64,000 bases of DNA from Moraxella sp035181385 (GCF_035181385.1 NZ_JAXCJK010000001.1:620001-684000); one strand, 5' to 3'. Counted from the stretch's first letter, positions 9,312 through 17,320 are shown. Numbers and translations: made by a program. The notes: generated by a model not told the origin, from the letters alone.

Positions 9312-11345
9312 TCAAGAGCTACGCTTAGCAGCAAGCATGGCTTGAATGTTAGACAAATAATCCTGTGCTACTTGCTTTGGGTCTTTATTGGCAACTTTTT
9401 TGGCAGGATAGTCAATATGGTCGGCTGGCAGTTCGTCTAAAAAACGAGATGGTGAAGTTTGTCTAAAATCCCCACCTGCTCGGCGTTTTTGTGCAAGTGT
9501 TAAGGTCAGTTCCAATCTTGCACGGGTAATGCCCACATACATCAGCCGTCGCTCTTCTTCAATATTATCTTCCAGCAAAGAATTGCGATGTGGCAAAATC
9601 TCCTCTTCCATACCAATGATATAAACATAATCAAATTCCAAACCCTTAGCAGCGTGCAGGGTCATCAAATTCACTTTATTGGTATTTTCTTCTTCTTGCT
9701 GTTGTTCTAGCATATCAAGCAACATCATTTTACGAATGACCGCCTCAATGGTCTTATCATCATCTTCCTCAGCACGATCAATCAAAGTGGCGATGCTTTG
9801 ATATAACGATTCAATATTATCCAGACGATTTTTTTCTTGTTGCGGGGTCTTGCTATCTTCTTTAATATAGTCAATATAACCTGTTTCAACAATCATCTGA
9901 CGAACCAATGGCATAGGATTGGCATTATCATACAACTGCTTGGTATAATGTTCAATAAAGTCAGCAAAAGCATATAGCGTACTACTTGCCTTTGACCCTA
10001 TCGCTGATTTTAAGCCTGTATGTGAGCAGGCAGACAATAAAGATATGCCATACTCTTGGGCAAACAAACCCAGCTTTTCTAGGGTTGCTGACCCCATACC
10101 ACGCTTGGGCGTGTTAATAATGCGTAAAAAGGCTGCATCATCATCAGGATTAAGAATGATTCTAAGATAGCTCATCACATCTTTAATCTCAGTACGAGCA
10201 AAAAATGAAGTGCCGCCAGAAAGTTTGTAAGGCACATTTAACTGGCGAAGTTCGGTTTCTAGCACTCTGGCTTGAAAATTAGAACGATACAGCACAGCAT
10301 ACTGCTCCCACAAGTTGCCATGTCGTAGGCGATGTGCGACAATCTCTTTGGCCACTCGTTCGGCCTCATCAAAATCAGACGGGCAGGTAATCACACGAAT
10401 CTGCGCTCCCTCACCCTTATCCGACCACAATGCCTTATCAAAGACATGTTCATTGTTGGCGATGACTGTATTTGCCGCACTCAAAATACGGTTGGTTGAA
10501 CGATAATTTTGTTCAAGCTTTACCACATGAAGACTTGGAAAATCCTGCTTTAATAAAGCCATATTTTCAGGTTTGGCCCCACGCCAAGTATAAATTGACT
10601 GATCATCATCACCCACCACCGTAAAGCGAGCAGAAGCACCTACCAACAGCTTAACCAGTTCATATTGAACGGTATTGGTGTCTTGATACTCGTCCACAAG
10701 CAAATAGCGAATGCGACGCTGCCATTTATCTCGCACCATGTCATTTTCTTTTAAAATCCGTGCAGGCAAAACAATCAAATCATCAAAATCCACAGCGTTA
10801 TAAGCACGCAAATTGCGTTCATACAAACCATACAGATGGGCAAACATCGCATCTTCTGGCTCAGATAAAGTCGCCAAGGCATCTTCTGGGGCAACCAGAT
10901 TGTTTTTCCAATCAGAGATGAATTTAATCGCCTTGCCCACCAATTCACGACTTTCTGCCCCACTCATGTTATCACGCACCATCAATTCCATTAAAAGGCG
11001 TTTAGAATCATCTGAATCCATGATACTAAAATTCGCCTTCAAAGGAGTGTGCGATAATTCATAACGCAAAAACTGCAAGCCGAACTGATGGAAAGTTGAT
11101 ACCGTCAGACCTCGGGTTTTTTCACTCGGCAAAAGCTTTGATACACGCGCCTTCATTTCACGAGCCGCCTTATTGGTAAAAGTCATTGCTGTGATTCGCT
11201 CAGCTGGAATGTTGCACTTTGTAATCAGATGAGAAATTTTTTGGGTAATGACTGAAGTCTTGCCTGAGCCTGCCCCTGCCAAAACGAGCAGTGGTCCTGA
11301 TACATGGGTTAGAGCTTCTTGTTGGCGGGGATTTAGCTGACTCAT
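9312..11345 (-). CDS. rep: ATP-dependent DNA helicase Rep
   Basis: Superfamily 1A 3'-5' helicase acting at stalled replication forks. Motifs in order are LNPRQQEAL (Q motif), GAGSGKTSV (Walker A), FTNKAAREM, STFHQFGL, LVDEYQDTN (Walker B), VGDDDQSIYTWRGA, QNYRST, and near the end TLHAAKGLEFDYV and VGITRAR. From the ATG at 11345 it is 677 aa, close to E. coli Rep (673). The frame extends 24 codons further upstream, but that extension is low-complexity and unlike the family, so 11345 is chosen. Confidence 0.94.
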   Translation of the reverse strand: MSQLNPRQQEALTHVSGPLLVLAGAGSGKTSVITQKISHLITKCNIPAERITAMTFTNKAAREMKARVSKLLPSEKTRGLTVSTFHQFGLQFLRYELSHTPLKANFSIMDSDDSKRLLMELMVRDNMSGAESRELVGKAIKFISDWKNNLVAPEDALATLSEPEDAMFAHLYGLYERNLRAYNAVDFDDLIVLPARILKENDMVRDKWQRRIRYLLVDEYQDTNTVQYELVKLLVGASARFTVVGDDDQSIYTWRGAKPENMALLKQDFPSLHVVKLEQNYRSTNRILSAANTVIANNEHVFDKALWSDKGEGAQIRVITCPSDFDEAERVAKEIVAHRLRHGNLWEQYAVLYRSNFQARVLETELRQLNVPYKLSGGTSFFARTEIKDVMSYLRIILNPDDDAAFLRIINTPKRGMGSATLEKLGLFAQEYGISLLSACSHTGLKSAIGSKASSTLYAFADFIEHYTKQLYDNANPMPLVRQMIVETGYIDYIKEDSKTPQQEKNRLDNIESLYQSIATLIDRAEEDDDKTIEAVIRKMMLLDMLEQQQEEENTNKVNLMTLHAAKGLEFDYVYIIGMEEEILPHRNSLLEDNIEEERRLMYVGITRARLELTLTLAQKRRAGGDFRQTSPSRFLDELPADHIDYPAKKVANKDPKQVAQDYLSNIQAMLAAKRSS

Positions 11346-11809
11346 ATCTTTATCATCTTTTATTTCATTGTATTTAAATGATTTTTTATCAAGGCAAAGG
11401 CCCAACAAAAAAGGCAATCATTATAAGCGATTTTGCCTAACAATAGCAAAATTTTTGCCATTTTAATCAAATCACCATAATCCATCATAAGTTCTTACAT
11501 GAATTTTTAGAATAATGAACAAAAAATACTTTGTTTATCCTTTCAAACTTACGATACAAATAGATGGTACACAGGTGATTGCAAACCGCATACAGCCCGC
11601 CCAAAGACAAATGCAAACACAATGACAATTTAACCAATATAAGCTAATAAAATTTTATGTTTAAACACTTTAATTTTTGTTTGCAATGATGTATAATGAC
11701 ATCTTGTTGCAATAAGATAGATTTACATAGCATTTTTATTTAATATTTAAAAATATTGTAAATTATTTATGATTATATAAATCATTGATTTTATTGTAAT
11801 TTTTCTTAA
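11346..11809. other. Intergenic region between rep and the CAT tRNA
   Basis: AT-rich, with no convincing gene. A possible weak promoter for the tRNA is TTTAAT, 17 bases, TATAAT (11669-11697), about 110 bases before the tRNA. Nothing else is supported. Confidence 0.5.
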
Positions 11810-11886
11810 GGGCCTATAGCTCAGTCGGTTAGAGCAGAGGACTCATAATCCTTTGGTCCACAGTTCGAGTCTGTGTGGGCCCACCA
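11810..11886 (+). tRNA. tRNA with CAT anticodon, probably tRNA-Ile2 (lysidine type) or elongator Met
   Basis: A complete 77-nt cloverleaf with encoded CCA. The acceptor stem is GGGCCTA with TGGGCCC, the anticodon loop CTCATAA and the T-loop TTCGAGT. Positions 4-69 and 5-68 are C-G pairs, the kind TilS prefers in E. coli tRNA-Ile2. The elongator Met tRNA there has U-A and A-U. Ile2 is therefore favoured, without certainty. Confidence 0.93.
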
Positions 11887-11900
11887 AATTTAAGTCAATG

Positions 11901-11939
11901 AAATCAAGGGTTTGCGATTTGCAAGCCCTTGATTTTTTT
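11901..11939 (+). terminator. Terminator after the CAT tRNA
   Basis: A 15-base stem with one G-T pair (11901-11915 and 11921-11935), a 5-base loop and a T7 run, 14 bases after the tRNA. Confidence 0.85.
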
Positions 11940-12167
11940 CATCAAAAATTTCACAAAATAAAAAGTAACCATATAATAACCAAATACAAAATTAAACATG
12001 ACCGCTACAGCAGGGGTGGCTTGACTTGTGGCTTTAAAGACAGGGATTTGACAGGCTGGGGCGTGGGCAGCTTCTTTGGCGGATTTAACATCTAATTTAA
12101 AAAATCTGCCGAATTTTTTGGCTAAAATGCCGTGTAGTTCAATGTTTTCATGGATATACTCTAATAA
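11904..12167 (-). pseudogene. Remnant of a lambda-like tail assembly protein I
   Basis: An open minus-strand frame without a start codon. Its first 45 codons read like the N-terminus of phage lambda tail protein I: ENIELHGILAKKFGRFFKLD, then VKSAKEAAHA and CQIPVFKA. This is the family pattern of a short beta strand, HG, FG, an EA.A helix and QxP.F. After FKA the similarity ends and an unrelated hydrophobic run follows to the TGA at 11904. It is therefore a truncated fragment. The ancestral tail operon ran on the minus strand, as do the G/T relics at 26.0-26.5 kb. Confidence 0.55.
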
Positions 12168-12196
12168 AAAAACCGCTTACGGTATCACAAGCGGTT
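12166..12196 (-). terminator. Minus-strand terminator
   Basis: An 8-bp perfect stem (AACCGCTT at 12171-12178 with AAGCGGTT at 12189-12196), followed on the minus strand by a T7 run. It backs up the terminator of the structured RNA at 12221. Confidence 0.75.
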
Positions 12197-12220
12197 AGAA
12201 AATCTTTTATTTTGGATAAT

Positions 12221-12250
12221 AAAAAAAAGTCAAGATAAATCTTGACTTTT
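12221..12250 (-). terminator. Terminator of the structured RNA
   Basis: An 11-bp perfect stem (12225-12235 with 12240-12250), a 4-base loop and a T8 run on the minus strand. Confidence 0.85.
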
Positions 12251-12503
12251 AATATAGTATTTACTATAAAATGTTTTATCAAGACAAGGTGCTGTAACAC
12301 CAAGTCTTGATAGGTTACCGCCACCGACCTAAGTCAAGTGGTGGCTATCCTATGAGATAAACGATGAAAATGTGCAAAATCGCAATCGTTTTAATCTTGG
12401 TCTTGTTACGCACACCTGCTTGGTAAGACTAAGTCAAGCCAAAAGGCTTGAGCTGGGTAGTGCAAGCACCCAGTTTCTCCTAAAACTTAGGATCATCTTA
12501 CCA
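12221..12503 (-). ncRNA. Candidate stand-alone structured RNA, about 280 nt
   Basis: A dense series of stem-loops between a promoter-like sequence and a strong terminator. On plus coordinates the closing stem is 12421-12428 with 12496-12503 (8 bp). Inside it 12429-12434 pairs with 12485-12490, enclosing two hairpins (12435-12450 and 12453-12473), which gives a branched cloverleaf-like domain. Then come 12359-12365 with 12385-12391, a two-part stem (12310-12314 with 12349-12353, 12318-12324 with 12338-12344), a symmetric stem 12278-12285 with 12304-12311 containing GGTG/CACC, and a palindrome at 12253-12268. No open frame of note fits it. I do not recognise the RNA family. Confidence 0.6.
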
Positions 12504-12505
12504 AC

Positions 12506-12535
12506 AATTTATTGTCAAATGCCTAAGATTGTCAA
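12506..12535 (-). promoter_or_regulatory. Promoter of the structured RNA
   Basis: On the minus strand there is a consensus -35 TTGACA (12530-12535), an 18-base spacer and a weaker -10 TAAATT (12506-12511). This would start transcription near 12499-12503, at the closing stem of the RNA. The -35 lies inside the first codons of the ribbon-helix-helix gene on the other strand. Confidence 0.5.
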
Positions 12536-12716
12536 TACCCCAAAAAGCAAAGCCCAAATCCAAGCCGATTCTGATGCCAAGCGTGGCGTAAAGGTGGCAA
12601 GCTATAAATTTCCCATAGAGTTCATTGATGAACTTGCCATATTGTCCGAAAAAACAGGACTTTCACGCTCTGCCATCATCATGCAAGCTGTTAAGGCGTG
12701 GCAGCAGACGGCATAA
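12519..12716 (+). CDS. Small ribbon-helix-helix DNA-binding protein
   Basis: A 65-residue protein. Residues about 25-65 fit a CopG/Arc-type ribbon-helix-helix: a strand VASYKFPIEF, then helix ELAILSEKTGLSRS and helix AIIMQAVKAWQQ, with a basic Lys/Gln-rich N-terminus. Such proteins are dimeric repressors of plasmids, phages and toxin-antitoxin loci. ATG 12519 is chosen because upstream codons overlap the structured RNA and look non-coding. No clear Shine-Dalgarno sequence is visible. Its start overlaps the promoter of the divergent RNA, so it may regulate that RNA. This is inferred from position only. Confidence 0.6.
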   Translation: MPKIVNTPKSKAQIQADSDAKRGVKVASYKFPIEFIDELAILSEKTGLSRSAIIMQAVKAWQQTA

Positions 12717-12768
12717 ACGAGTGATGACGCACCACCAATGCTGTGCGTCAAAGCCAGCTTTTGCAAAG

Positions 12769-12918
12769 TTATTTTTGATATAATGGCTCTGGTTGGCATT
12801 TTCCCACCAATATTTTCTTACGAATGCCCATAAAGTCTTTGGCCGCATCTTTTAAGTCCATATCAAAAGCGGTGGCAATATCATGGCTTATTTCTTGTTT
12901 TGAATATTACGGCTAAAA
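12769..12918 (-). pseudogene. C-terminal remnant, unrecognised
   Basis: About 49 open codons ending in TAA at 12769, with protein-like composition: HDIATAFDMDLKDAAKDFMG and then IRKKILVGKCQPEPLYQK. An internal ATG (DMD) exists but has no clear ribosome binding site. Probably a decayed phage or accessory gene end. No family assigned. Confidence 0.35.
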
Positions 12919-12953
12919 TTAACCGTATTTGCTAAAACCCATCACAATAATAA

Positions 12954-13142
12954 CTTGCTATTATCTACGATAAATGGGATTATTGGGAACGATGGGGGAC
13001 TGATTGGTATAAGGGGAATGCAAGAGAGTTTCAGGTAGTGAAAGGAAAATGGTTGGAGGTTTGGGTAAGTAAGAATGCGGGTGGGTTTGGAGTTGAGTAT
13101 GGATTGGCTATGGATGGGTTGGTGTTCTTTTGGGGTGGTTGA
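12954..13142 (+). pseudogene. C-terminal remnant, aromatic-rich, unrecognised
   Basis: 62 open codons with no ATG, ending in TGA at 13140. The reading is rich in Trp, Tyr and Gly (WDYWERWGTDWYKGN, then VVKGKWLEVWVSKNAGGFG). This is far more protein-like than expected from noise. It ends 12 bases before the octamer repeat tract. It could be the tip of a larger secreted or phage protein. Unassigned. Confidence 0.4.
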
Positions 13143-13154
13143 TATAATCAAGCG

Positions 13155-13287
13155 TTGATGGATTGATGGATTGATGGATTGATGGATTGATGGATTGATG
13201 GATTGATGGATTGATGGATTGATGGATTGATGGATTGATGGATTGATGGATTGATGGATTGATGGATTGATGGATTGATGGATTGAT
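13155..13287 (+). repeat. Octanucleotide tandem repeat, about 16.6 copies of GATTGATG
   Basis: 133 bases of uninterrupted GATTGATG, with 15 perfect full units between 13161 and 13280 and partial units on both sides. The unit length is not a multiple of three. All three plus frames contain TGA, while all three minus frames stay open as a repeating octapeptide. The perfect array implies recent slippage. Confidence 0.97.
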
Positions 13288-13292
13288 ATTTT

Positions 13293-13321
13293 AGCACAGG
13301 CTGATGAGCTTGTGCTTTTTT
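13293..13321 (+). terminator. Terminator downstream of the repeat
   Basis: A 10-bp stem with one G-T pair (13293-13302 and 13307-13316), a GATG loop and a T6 run. Confidence 0.8.
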
Positions 13322-13490
13322 ATTGTCTAAATTTTAGTATTGGTTGGTATTGGTGAGTGGGTTGAGTAAGAGAAATTTCTAAAATGCTTTAAAAGACCGT
13401 CAAGGGGTGAGTTTGTCATAATGGACTAAATTAATCCAGCCGACCATCACATGAATGACTTGGGCAGATGGCTAGGCGGACAAACATTGG

Positions 13491-14090
13491 ATGACATTGA
13501 TGACAACTTCTACCCCTATCATCTTACTGACCGCAGGGCACGGTGGTGCTGATGTCGGTGCGGTAAATACCAGCTACCAAAATAAAACGCACACTGAGAG
13601 CGACATTGCTTGTGAGATGCGAAATATTGTTGCTCATATTTTAACAAATGATTATGGCTTGATCGTCAAAACTGACGGTATTGGTAAACAGAATTTGCCC
13701 TTAAAGCAGGCCTTGTTAATGATTAAAGGTTCACACCTTGCCATTGATTTTCATACCAATGCGTCTGTGAACAAATCAGCCACAGGCATTGAGTGCTTGA
13801 CTTTGCCCAAAAATAAAGCTGTTGCCCAAACTCTAAGCCAAGCTGTGGCAAGCGTTACAGACTGGAGGTTGCGTGGTGAGCTGGGGTTTAAACCTGACGG
13901 TGCGGGTCAGCACTCACGCCTAGCCTATGCACGCTTTGGTGGGTTGGTGTTTGAGCCATTTTTTATCAGTAATGATGAGGATCTGGCTATTTGGTATGCC
14001 AAAAAATGGCTGATTTGTCGTGCTATTGCTGATGGCATTGCTAAGATTTTTGGTGTGAACAAGGTGGATGGTGGTGAAAAGACTGCTTGA
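13491..14090 (+). CDS. Phage N-acetylmuramoyl-L-alanine amidase (endolysin)
   Basis: Zn-dependent amidase of the Amidase_3 type that cuts the bond between muramic acid and the peptide during lysis. Likely zinc ligands are His17 in TAGHGGADVGA, Glu36 in HTESDI and His88 in IDFHTNAS. The probable catalytic Glu is Glu155 in VFEPFF. There is no signal peptide, so it would need a holin. 199 aa from ATG 13491; a second ATG at 13500 is possible. It is the first gene of the Mu-like late block and overlaps the next gene by 23 bases. Confidence 0.88.
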   Translation: MTLMTTSTPIILLTAGHGGADVGAVNTSYQNKTHTESDIACEMRNIVAHILTNDYGLIVKTDGIGKQNLPLKQALLMIKGSHLAIDFHTNASVNKSATGIECLTLPKNKAVAQTLSQAVASVTDWRLRGELGFKPDGAGQHSRLAYARFGGLVFEPFFISNDEDLAIWYAKKWLICRAIADGIAKIFGVNKVDGGEKTA

Positions 14091-14316
14091 ACTGTTTACA
14101 AGTCCTAAGACAGACCGTTTATCACACACCCGCCTTTGGGCGAATGTGGCAAGCCTTGTGGCCACAATCCAATTCATCCGCTTAAATACCGACGATTGGG
14201 AGCTGTGGCTGGTTTATCTGGCTTCCGTGGGTGGTTATGCGGTGGCAAGAAAATTTTTGGCAAGTCGTGATCATGCAAAGCAAAACCCTAACCACATAGG
14301 AGATGAACATGAGTGA
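14068..14316 (+). CDS. Small phage membrane protein, holin-like position
   Basis: 82 aa with one clear hydrophobic region (WELWLVYLASVGGYAVARKF) and a second weaker one (WANVASLVATIQFI). Small membrane proteins next to the amidase in Mu-like phages are candidate holins. The family cannot be fixed from sequence alone. AAGGTGG lies immediately before the ATG, so a GTG three or six bases further on could be the real start. Overlaps the amidase end and the next gene. Confidence 0.6.
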   Translation: MVVKRLLELFTSPKTDRLSHTRLWANVASLVATIQFIRLNTDDWELWLVYLASVGGYAVARKFLASRDHAKQNPNHIGDEHE

Positions 14317-14530
14317 TGTGATAGACAAAGCCCAAAGGCAAAGCGAGATGATATTGGCAAGAGAGCTTAAAAATGCCCAAGTTCACACCAAAAGCACTGT
14401 ATCTGCCACGCATTGCACTGACTGTGGCGAGCCAATCTCAGAAGCAAGACGGCAAATGGTAGCAGGCTGTGTACGCTGCGTGATGTGTCAGTCTGAGTTT
14501 GAACATTCACAAAAGCAGTTAAGGAGATAG
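14309..14530 (+). CDS. TraR/DksA-type zinc-finger protein
   Basis: 73 aa. An N-terminal helix is followed by four cysteines spaced CxxC...CxxC (THCTDCGEPI and GCVRCVMCQ), the pattern of TraR/DksA C4 zinc fingers found in Mu-like phages. TraR-type proteins bind the RNA polymerase secondary channel; whether this one does is unknown. Start 14309 is chosen because AGGAGAT sits five bases before it. The earlier ATG at 14303 overlaps that site. Confidence 0.75.
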   Translation: MSDVIDKAQRQSEMILARELKNAQVHTKSTVSATHCTDCGEPISEARRQMVAGCVRCVMCQSEFEHSQKQLRR

Positions 14531-14532
14531 GC

Positions 14533-14857
14533 ATGGAAAAGACATTTTGTCAGCATTGAGTTTTGGCAACTTGTTGGGTTTTTACTCTCCTTTTTGGGGG
14601 TGTGTTGGGGTTTTGGCAAAATGCTTCTTGCTCAGTTTCAAGCTCAACAAGACGAACGCCAAAAGGCACAAGACCGTATTGCTGAAAAAGTAGAAACCTT
14701 GGAAAACTTATTTGCTGAACAAAAAGCCGTCCTGCCCGAAAAATATGTCTTGCGAGAAGATTATATTCGCAATCAAGCGGTGCTGGAGGCCAAAATGGAC
14801 AGCATTCAAAAGACTTTGACCGAGCTTTTTCGCTTAGAGAGTTCAAAGGCTAAATGA
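14533..14857 (+). pseudogene. Mu-like coiled-coil membrane protein, frameshifted at its start
   Basis: The ATG at 14533 has a good ribosome binding site (GGAGATAGGC) but reaches TGA after eight codons. The next frame continues as a convincing protein: FVSIEFWQLVGFLLSFLGVC (membrane segment), then a coiled coil from ERQKAQDRIAEKVETLENLF to the end. One surplus A in the AAAA run at 14537-14540 would explain the break. Similar short membrane/coiled-coil proteins occur at this place in Mu-like phages (DUF2730-like, uncertain). Initiation at TTG 14594 would remove half of the membrane segment. Confidence 0.6.
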
Positions 14858-14937
14858 CCGTGGCAGATAATGATGGCTAAATAATCATTGGCCAAACGCC
14901 AACAACCAAAAAGCAATCACAAACAAAGAGAAGCAAA

Positions 14938-15237
14938 ATGCAAGAAAAAATCCGCCGTGAGGGTATGCGTTGGCATATCATCAACACTCTAAACAAGGCT
15001 CGTCCCTACACCACAAGCGAGGTATTTTTGCTTGATGTGATGCGGGGGATTTATGCTGATGTAACGCCCTTAGAATTGCGTCAACAGCTTGAGTATTTGG
15101 CAGGCCGTCAATTGGTAGAACTCACCAAAGAGCCAAGTGGTTCGTGGTTTGCCATACTCAACCATAAAGGTGTAGACATTGCTGAATACACCACGGACTG
15201 TGAAGCTGGCATTGGGCGACCTGTCAAATATTGGTAA
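14938..15237 (+). CDS. Mu gp26-like protein
   Basis: 99 aa, predicted winged-helix-like fold: helices around RWHIINTLNKARPYTTSEVF and LELRQQLEYLAGRQLVEL, then a beta wing, ending GIGRPVKYW. A short protein of this kind directly before gp27 matches Mu gp26 in size and position. Function unknown. The ATG is preceded by AAAGAGAAG. It ends 11 bases before gp27. Confidence 0.7.
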   Translation: MQEKIRREGMRWHIINTLNKARPYTTSEVFLLDVMRGIYADVTPLELRQQLEYLAGRQLVELTKEPSGSWFAILNHKGVDIAEYTTDCEAGIGRPVKYW

Positions 15238-15248
15238 GGGGTGAAAAA

Positions 15249-15788
15249 ATGGCAAAACGAAGTAGCGTAGAACAACTGCCTCAGAGAGTTCGCCATGAGC
15301 TTGAACGCAAACTTGCCGATAATGGATTTAGTGATTATACCGCCCTTGCCAAATGGCTGAACGAACAAGGCTATGAAATCAGCCGAAGTGCGGTGCATCG
15401 CTATGGAACAAAAATCCAAAAACGCTTTGCCAATATCAAGGCAAGCACTGAGGCAGCAAGGCTGATCGCTGAGGGGGCGTCTGATGAAGGCGACACCAGA
15501 AGTGAGGCGTTGGTAGCAATGGTGCAAACAGAATTGTTTGATGCACTCGTGGAAATTGGCGATATGGACGATTTGGGGGCGGTTGAGCGATTCAATATGG
15601 TTGCCAAAGCCTCCAAAAATATTGCTGCTTTGACATCGGCAAGTACAAGGTTAAAAGAATATCAAGCCAAATTACAAGTCAAAATTGAACAAACCGCCAG
15701 CGAAGTCGCCAAAGTGGTTAAAAAAGGCGGGCTGTCTGACGAAACGGCTGACGAAATCCGCCGTAAGATTTTGGGGATTGGGGAATGA
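15249..15788 (+). CDS. Mu gp27-like protein (DUF3486), putative small terminase
   Basis: 179 aa. The N-terminal helix-turn-helix region reads SSVEQLPQRVRHELERKL and EISRSAVHRYGTKIQKRF, the signature of the gp27 family that pairs with the gp28 ATPase in Mu packaging. The rest is helical. ATG 15249 is chosen because AAGGGG lies seven bases before it. It overlaps the terminase by four bases (ATGA). A shorter relative lies at 23529-23864. Confidence 0.85.
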   Translation: MAKRSSVEQLPQRVRHELERKLADNGFSDYTALAKWLNEQGYEISRSAVHRYGTKIQKRFANIKASTEAARLIAEGASDEGDTRSEALVAMVQTELFDALVEIGDMDDLGAVERFNMVAKASKNIAALTSASTRLKEYQAKLQVKIEQTASEVAKVVKKGGLSDETADEIRRKILGIGE

Positions 15789-17308
15789 GCCAGCCAAAAC
15801 GCACCAAACTTAGTCAGGAAATTAGCAAGATTTCTCGCAGTCCAATGGTGTTATTGCCTTACCAACAACGCTGGTGTGCTGACACATCGGCGGTTAAAGT
15901 GTGTGAAAAATCACGGCGTATTGGCTTAACTTGGGCTGAAGCTGGCGACTCGTCTCTTTTGTCAGCCAGAACAAATGGAATGAATGTTTGGTATGTCGGC
16001 TATAACAAAGATATGGCGTTAGAATTTATCCACGACTGTGGCAACTGGGCGAAGTTTTATGGCTTGGTGGCGGGCGAAGTGGAAGAAACCGAAGAAGTCT
16101 TTGTGGATGGTGATGATAGGCAAGCTATTTTAGCGTTTGTCATTCGTTTTGCGTCAGGACACCGCATTACCGCCTTGTCATCTCGCCCCAACAACTTGCG
16201 TGGTAAGCAGGGGCGGGTCATTTTGGATGAGGCGGCTTTCCACGAAAACTTGCCAGAGCTATTAAAATCAGCGATGGCTCTGTTAATGTGGGGCGGTCAG
16301 GTGCATATTATTTCTACCCATGATGGGGTGGACAATGCCTTTAATGAGCTTGTCAATGACATCAGAGCAGGCAAAAAGCCTTATTCTTTGCACCGCATTA
16401 GTTTTGATGATGCCATTGCCGATGGTTTATACCAACGCATTTGTCTAAGGCTTGGCATAGACTGGACACCACAGGGCGAAAGACAGTGGATAGCGGACAT
16501 TCGGGCAAGTTATGGCGAGGACGCCAAAGAAGAGCTGGACTGTATTCCCAAAAATGGTGGCGGTAAATGGCTAAACCGTGCTTTGATTGAAAGCCGTATG
16601 AATCCTTATACGCCTGTCATTCGCCTTGATAAAAATGACGAATTTGCCCTGTTGCCTGAACATAGCCGAGCCAAAGAGATTGATGACTGGATAACCGACA
16701 CCTTAGAGCCACTCCTTGATGGCTTAGATAAAAGTCGTATCAGCTTTGTGGGCGAGGATTTTGCTAGAAGTGGTGATAAAACTGTGATTGTGCCACTATT
16801 GCAATACCCAAATTTGATTTTAAAACCGCCTTTTATCCTAGAACTTGGCAATATGCCCTTTGCTCAGCAAGAGCAGATTATGATTGCCTTATTAAAAGGC
16901 TTGCCCAATTTGCGTGGCGGTGCGTTTGATGCTCGGGGTAACGGTCAATCGCTTGCCGAAAAAATGCAAGACACCTTTGGGGCGGATATTATCCAAGCCA
17001 TTATGCTGTCCGAAAGTTGGTATCGCACCCACACCGCCCCTTTTAAATCCGCCCTAGAAGATGGCACACTTACCGACCTACCCAAAGATGAAGATATTTT
17101 AAATGATTTACGAGCCTTTGAGCTTGTGAGCGGCGTGCCACGCATTCCAAGTAGTCGCACACAAGGCACAGACGGCAAAAAACGCCACGGCGACGCAGGT
17201 ATTGCCTTATTGCTGGCTCATTATGCCAGTCGTGAACTCAATGTCGGTCAAATCAAAGTTGCCACTCGCAAAGTTAAAAGAAAAAGCCGTCTCACCACTG
17301 GCTTTTAA
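15785..17308 (+). CDS. Mu gp28-like large terminase
   Basis: Packaging motor with ATPase and nuclease parts, 507 aa. The ATPase region shows KSRRIGLTWAEA (Walker A-like), RGKQGRVILDEAAFHE (Walker B with catalytic acid) and HIISTHDG (coupling). The nuclease part has acidic residues at VGEDFARSGDKT and GGAFDARGNGQSLAEKM. The length and order (gp27-gp28-gp29) are those of Mu-like phages. It appears intact. Confidence 0.9.
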   Translation: MSQPKRTKLSQEISKISRSPMVLLPYQQRWCADTSAVKVCEKSRRIGLTWAEAGDSSLLSARTNGMNVWYVGYNKDMALEFIHDCGNWAKFYGLVAGEVEETEEVFVDGDDRQAILAFVIRFASGHRITALSSRPNNLRGKQGRVILDEAAFHENLPELLKSAMALLMWGGQVHIISTHDGVDNAFNELVNDIRAGKKPYSLHRISFDDAIADGLYQRICLRLGIDWTPQGERQWIADIRASYGEDAKEELDCIPKNGGGKWLNRALIESRMNPYTPVIRLDKNDEFALLPEHSRAKEIDDWITDTLEPLLDGLDKSRISFVGEDFARSGDKTVIVPLLQYPNLILKPPFILELGNMPFAQQEQIMIALLKGLPNLRGGAFDARGNGQSLAEKMQDTFGADIIQAIMLSESWYRTHTAPFKSALEDGTLTDLPKDEDILNDLRAFELVSGVPRIPSSRTQGTDGKKRHGDAGIALLLAHYASRELNVGQIKVATRKVKRKSRLTTGF

Positions 17309-17320
17309 GGAATATTAAGA

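Noticed and set aside
12663..12848. Minus-strand 61-codon frame over the RHH gene
   Set aside because: It overlaps the RHH gene and a better reading in another minus frame (12769-12918). No initiation signal.
12942..13151. Minus-strand 69-codon frame ending near the octamer tract
   Set aside because: It is antisense to a more protein-like plus-strand remnant and has low-complexity Pro/Ile/Ser composition without a ribosome binding site.
13155..13287. Octamer tract as a CRISPR array or coding repeat
   Set aside because: There are no spacers and the unit is far too short. Plus frames are closed by TGA, and the minus frames have no supported start codon.
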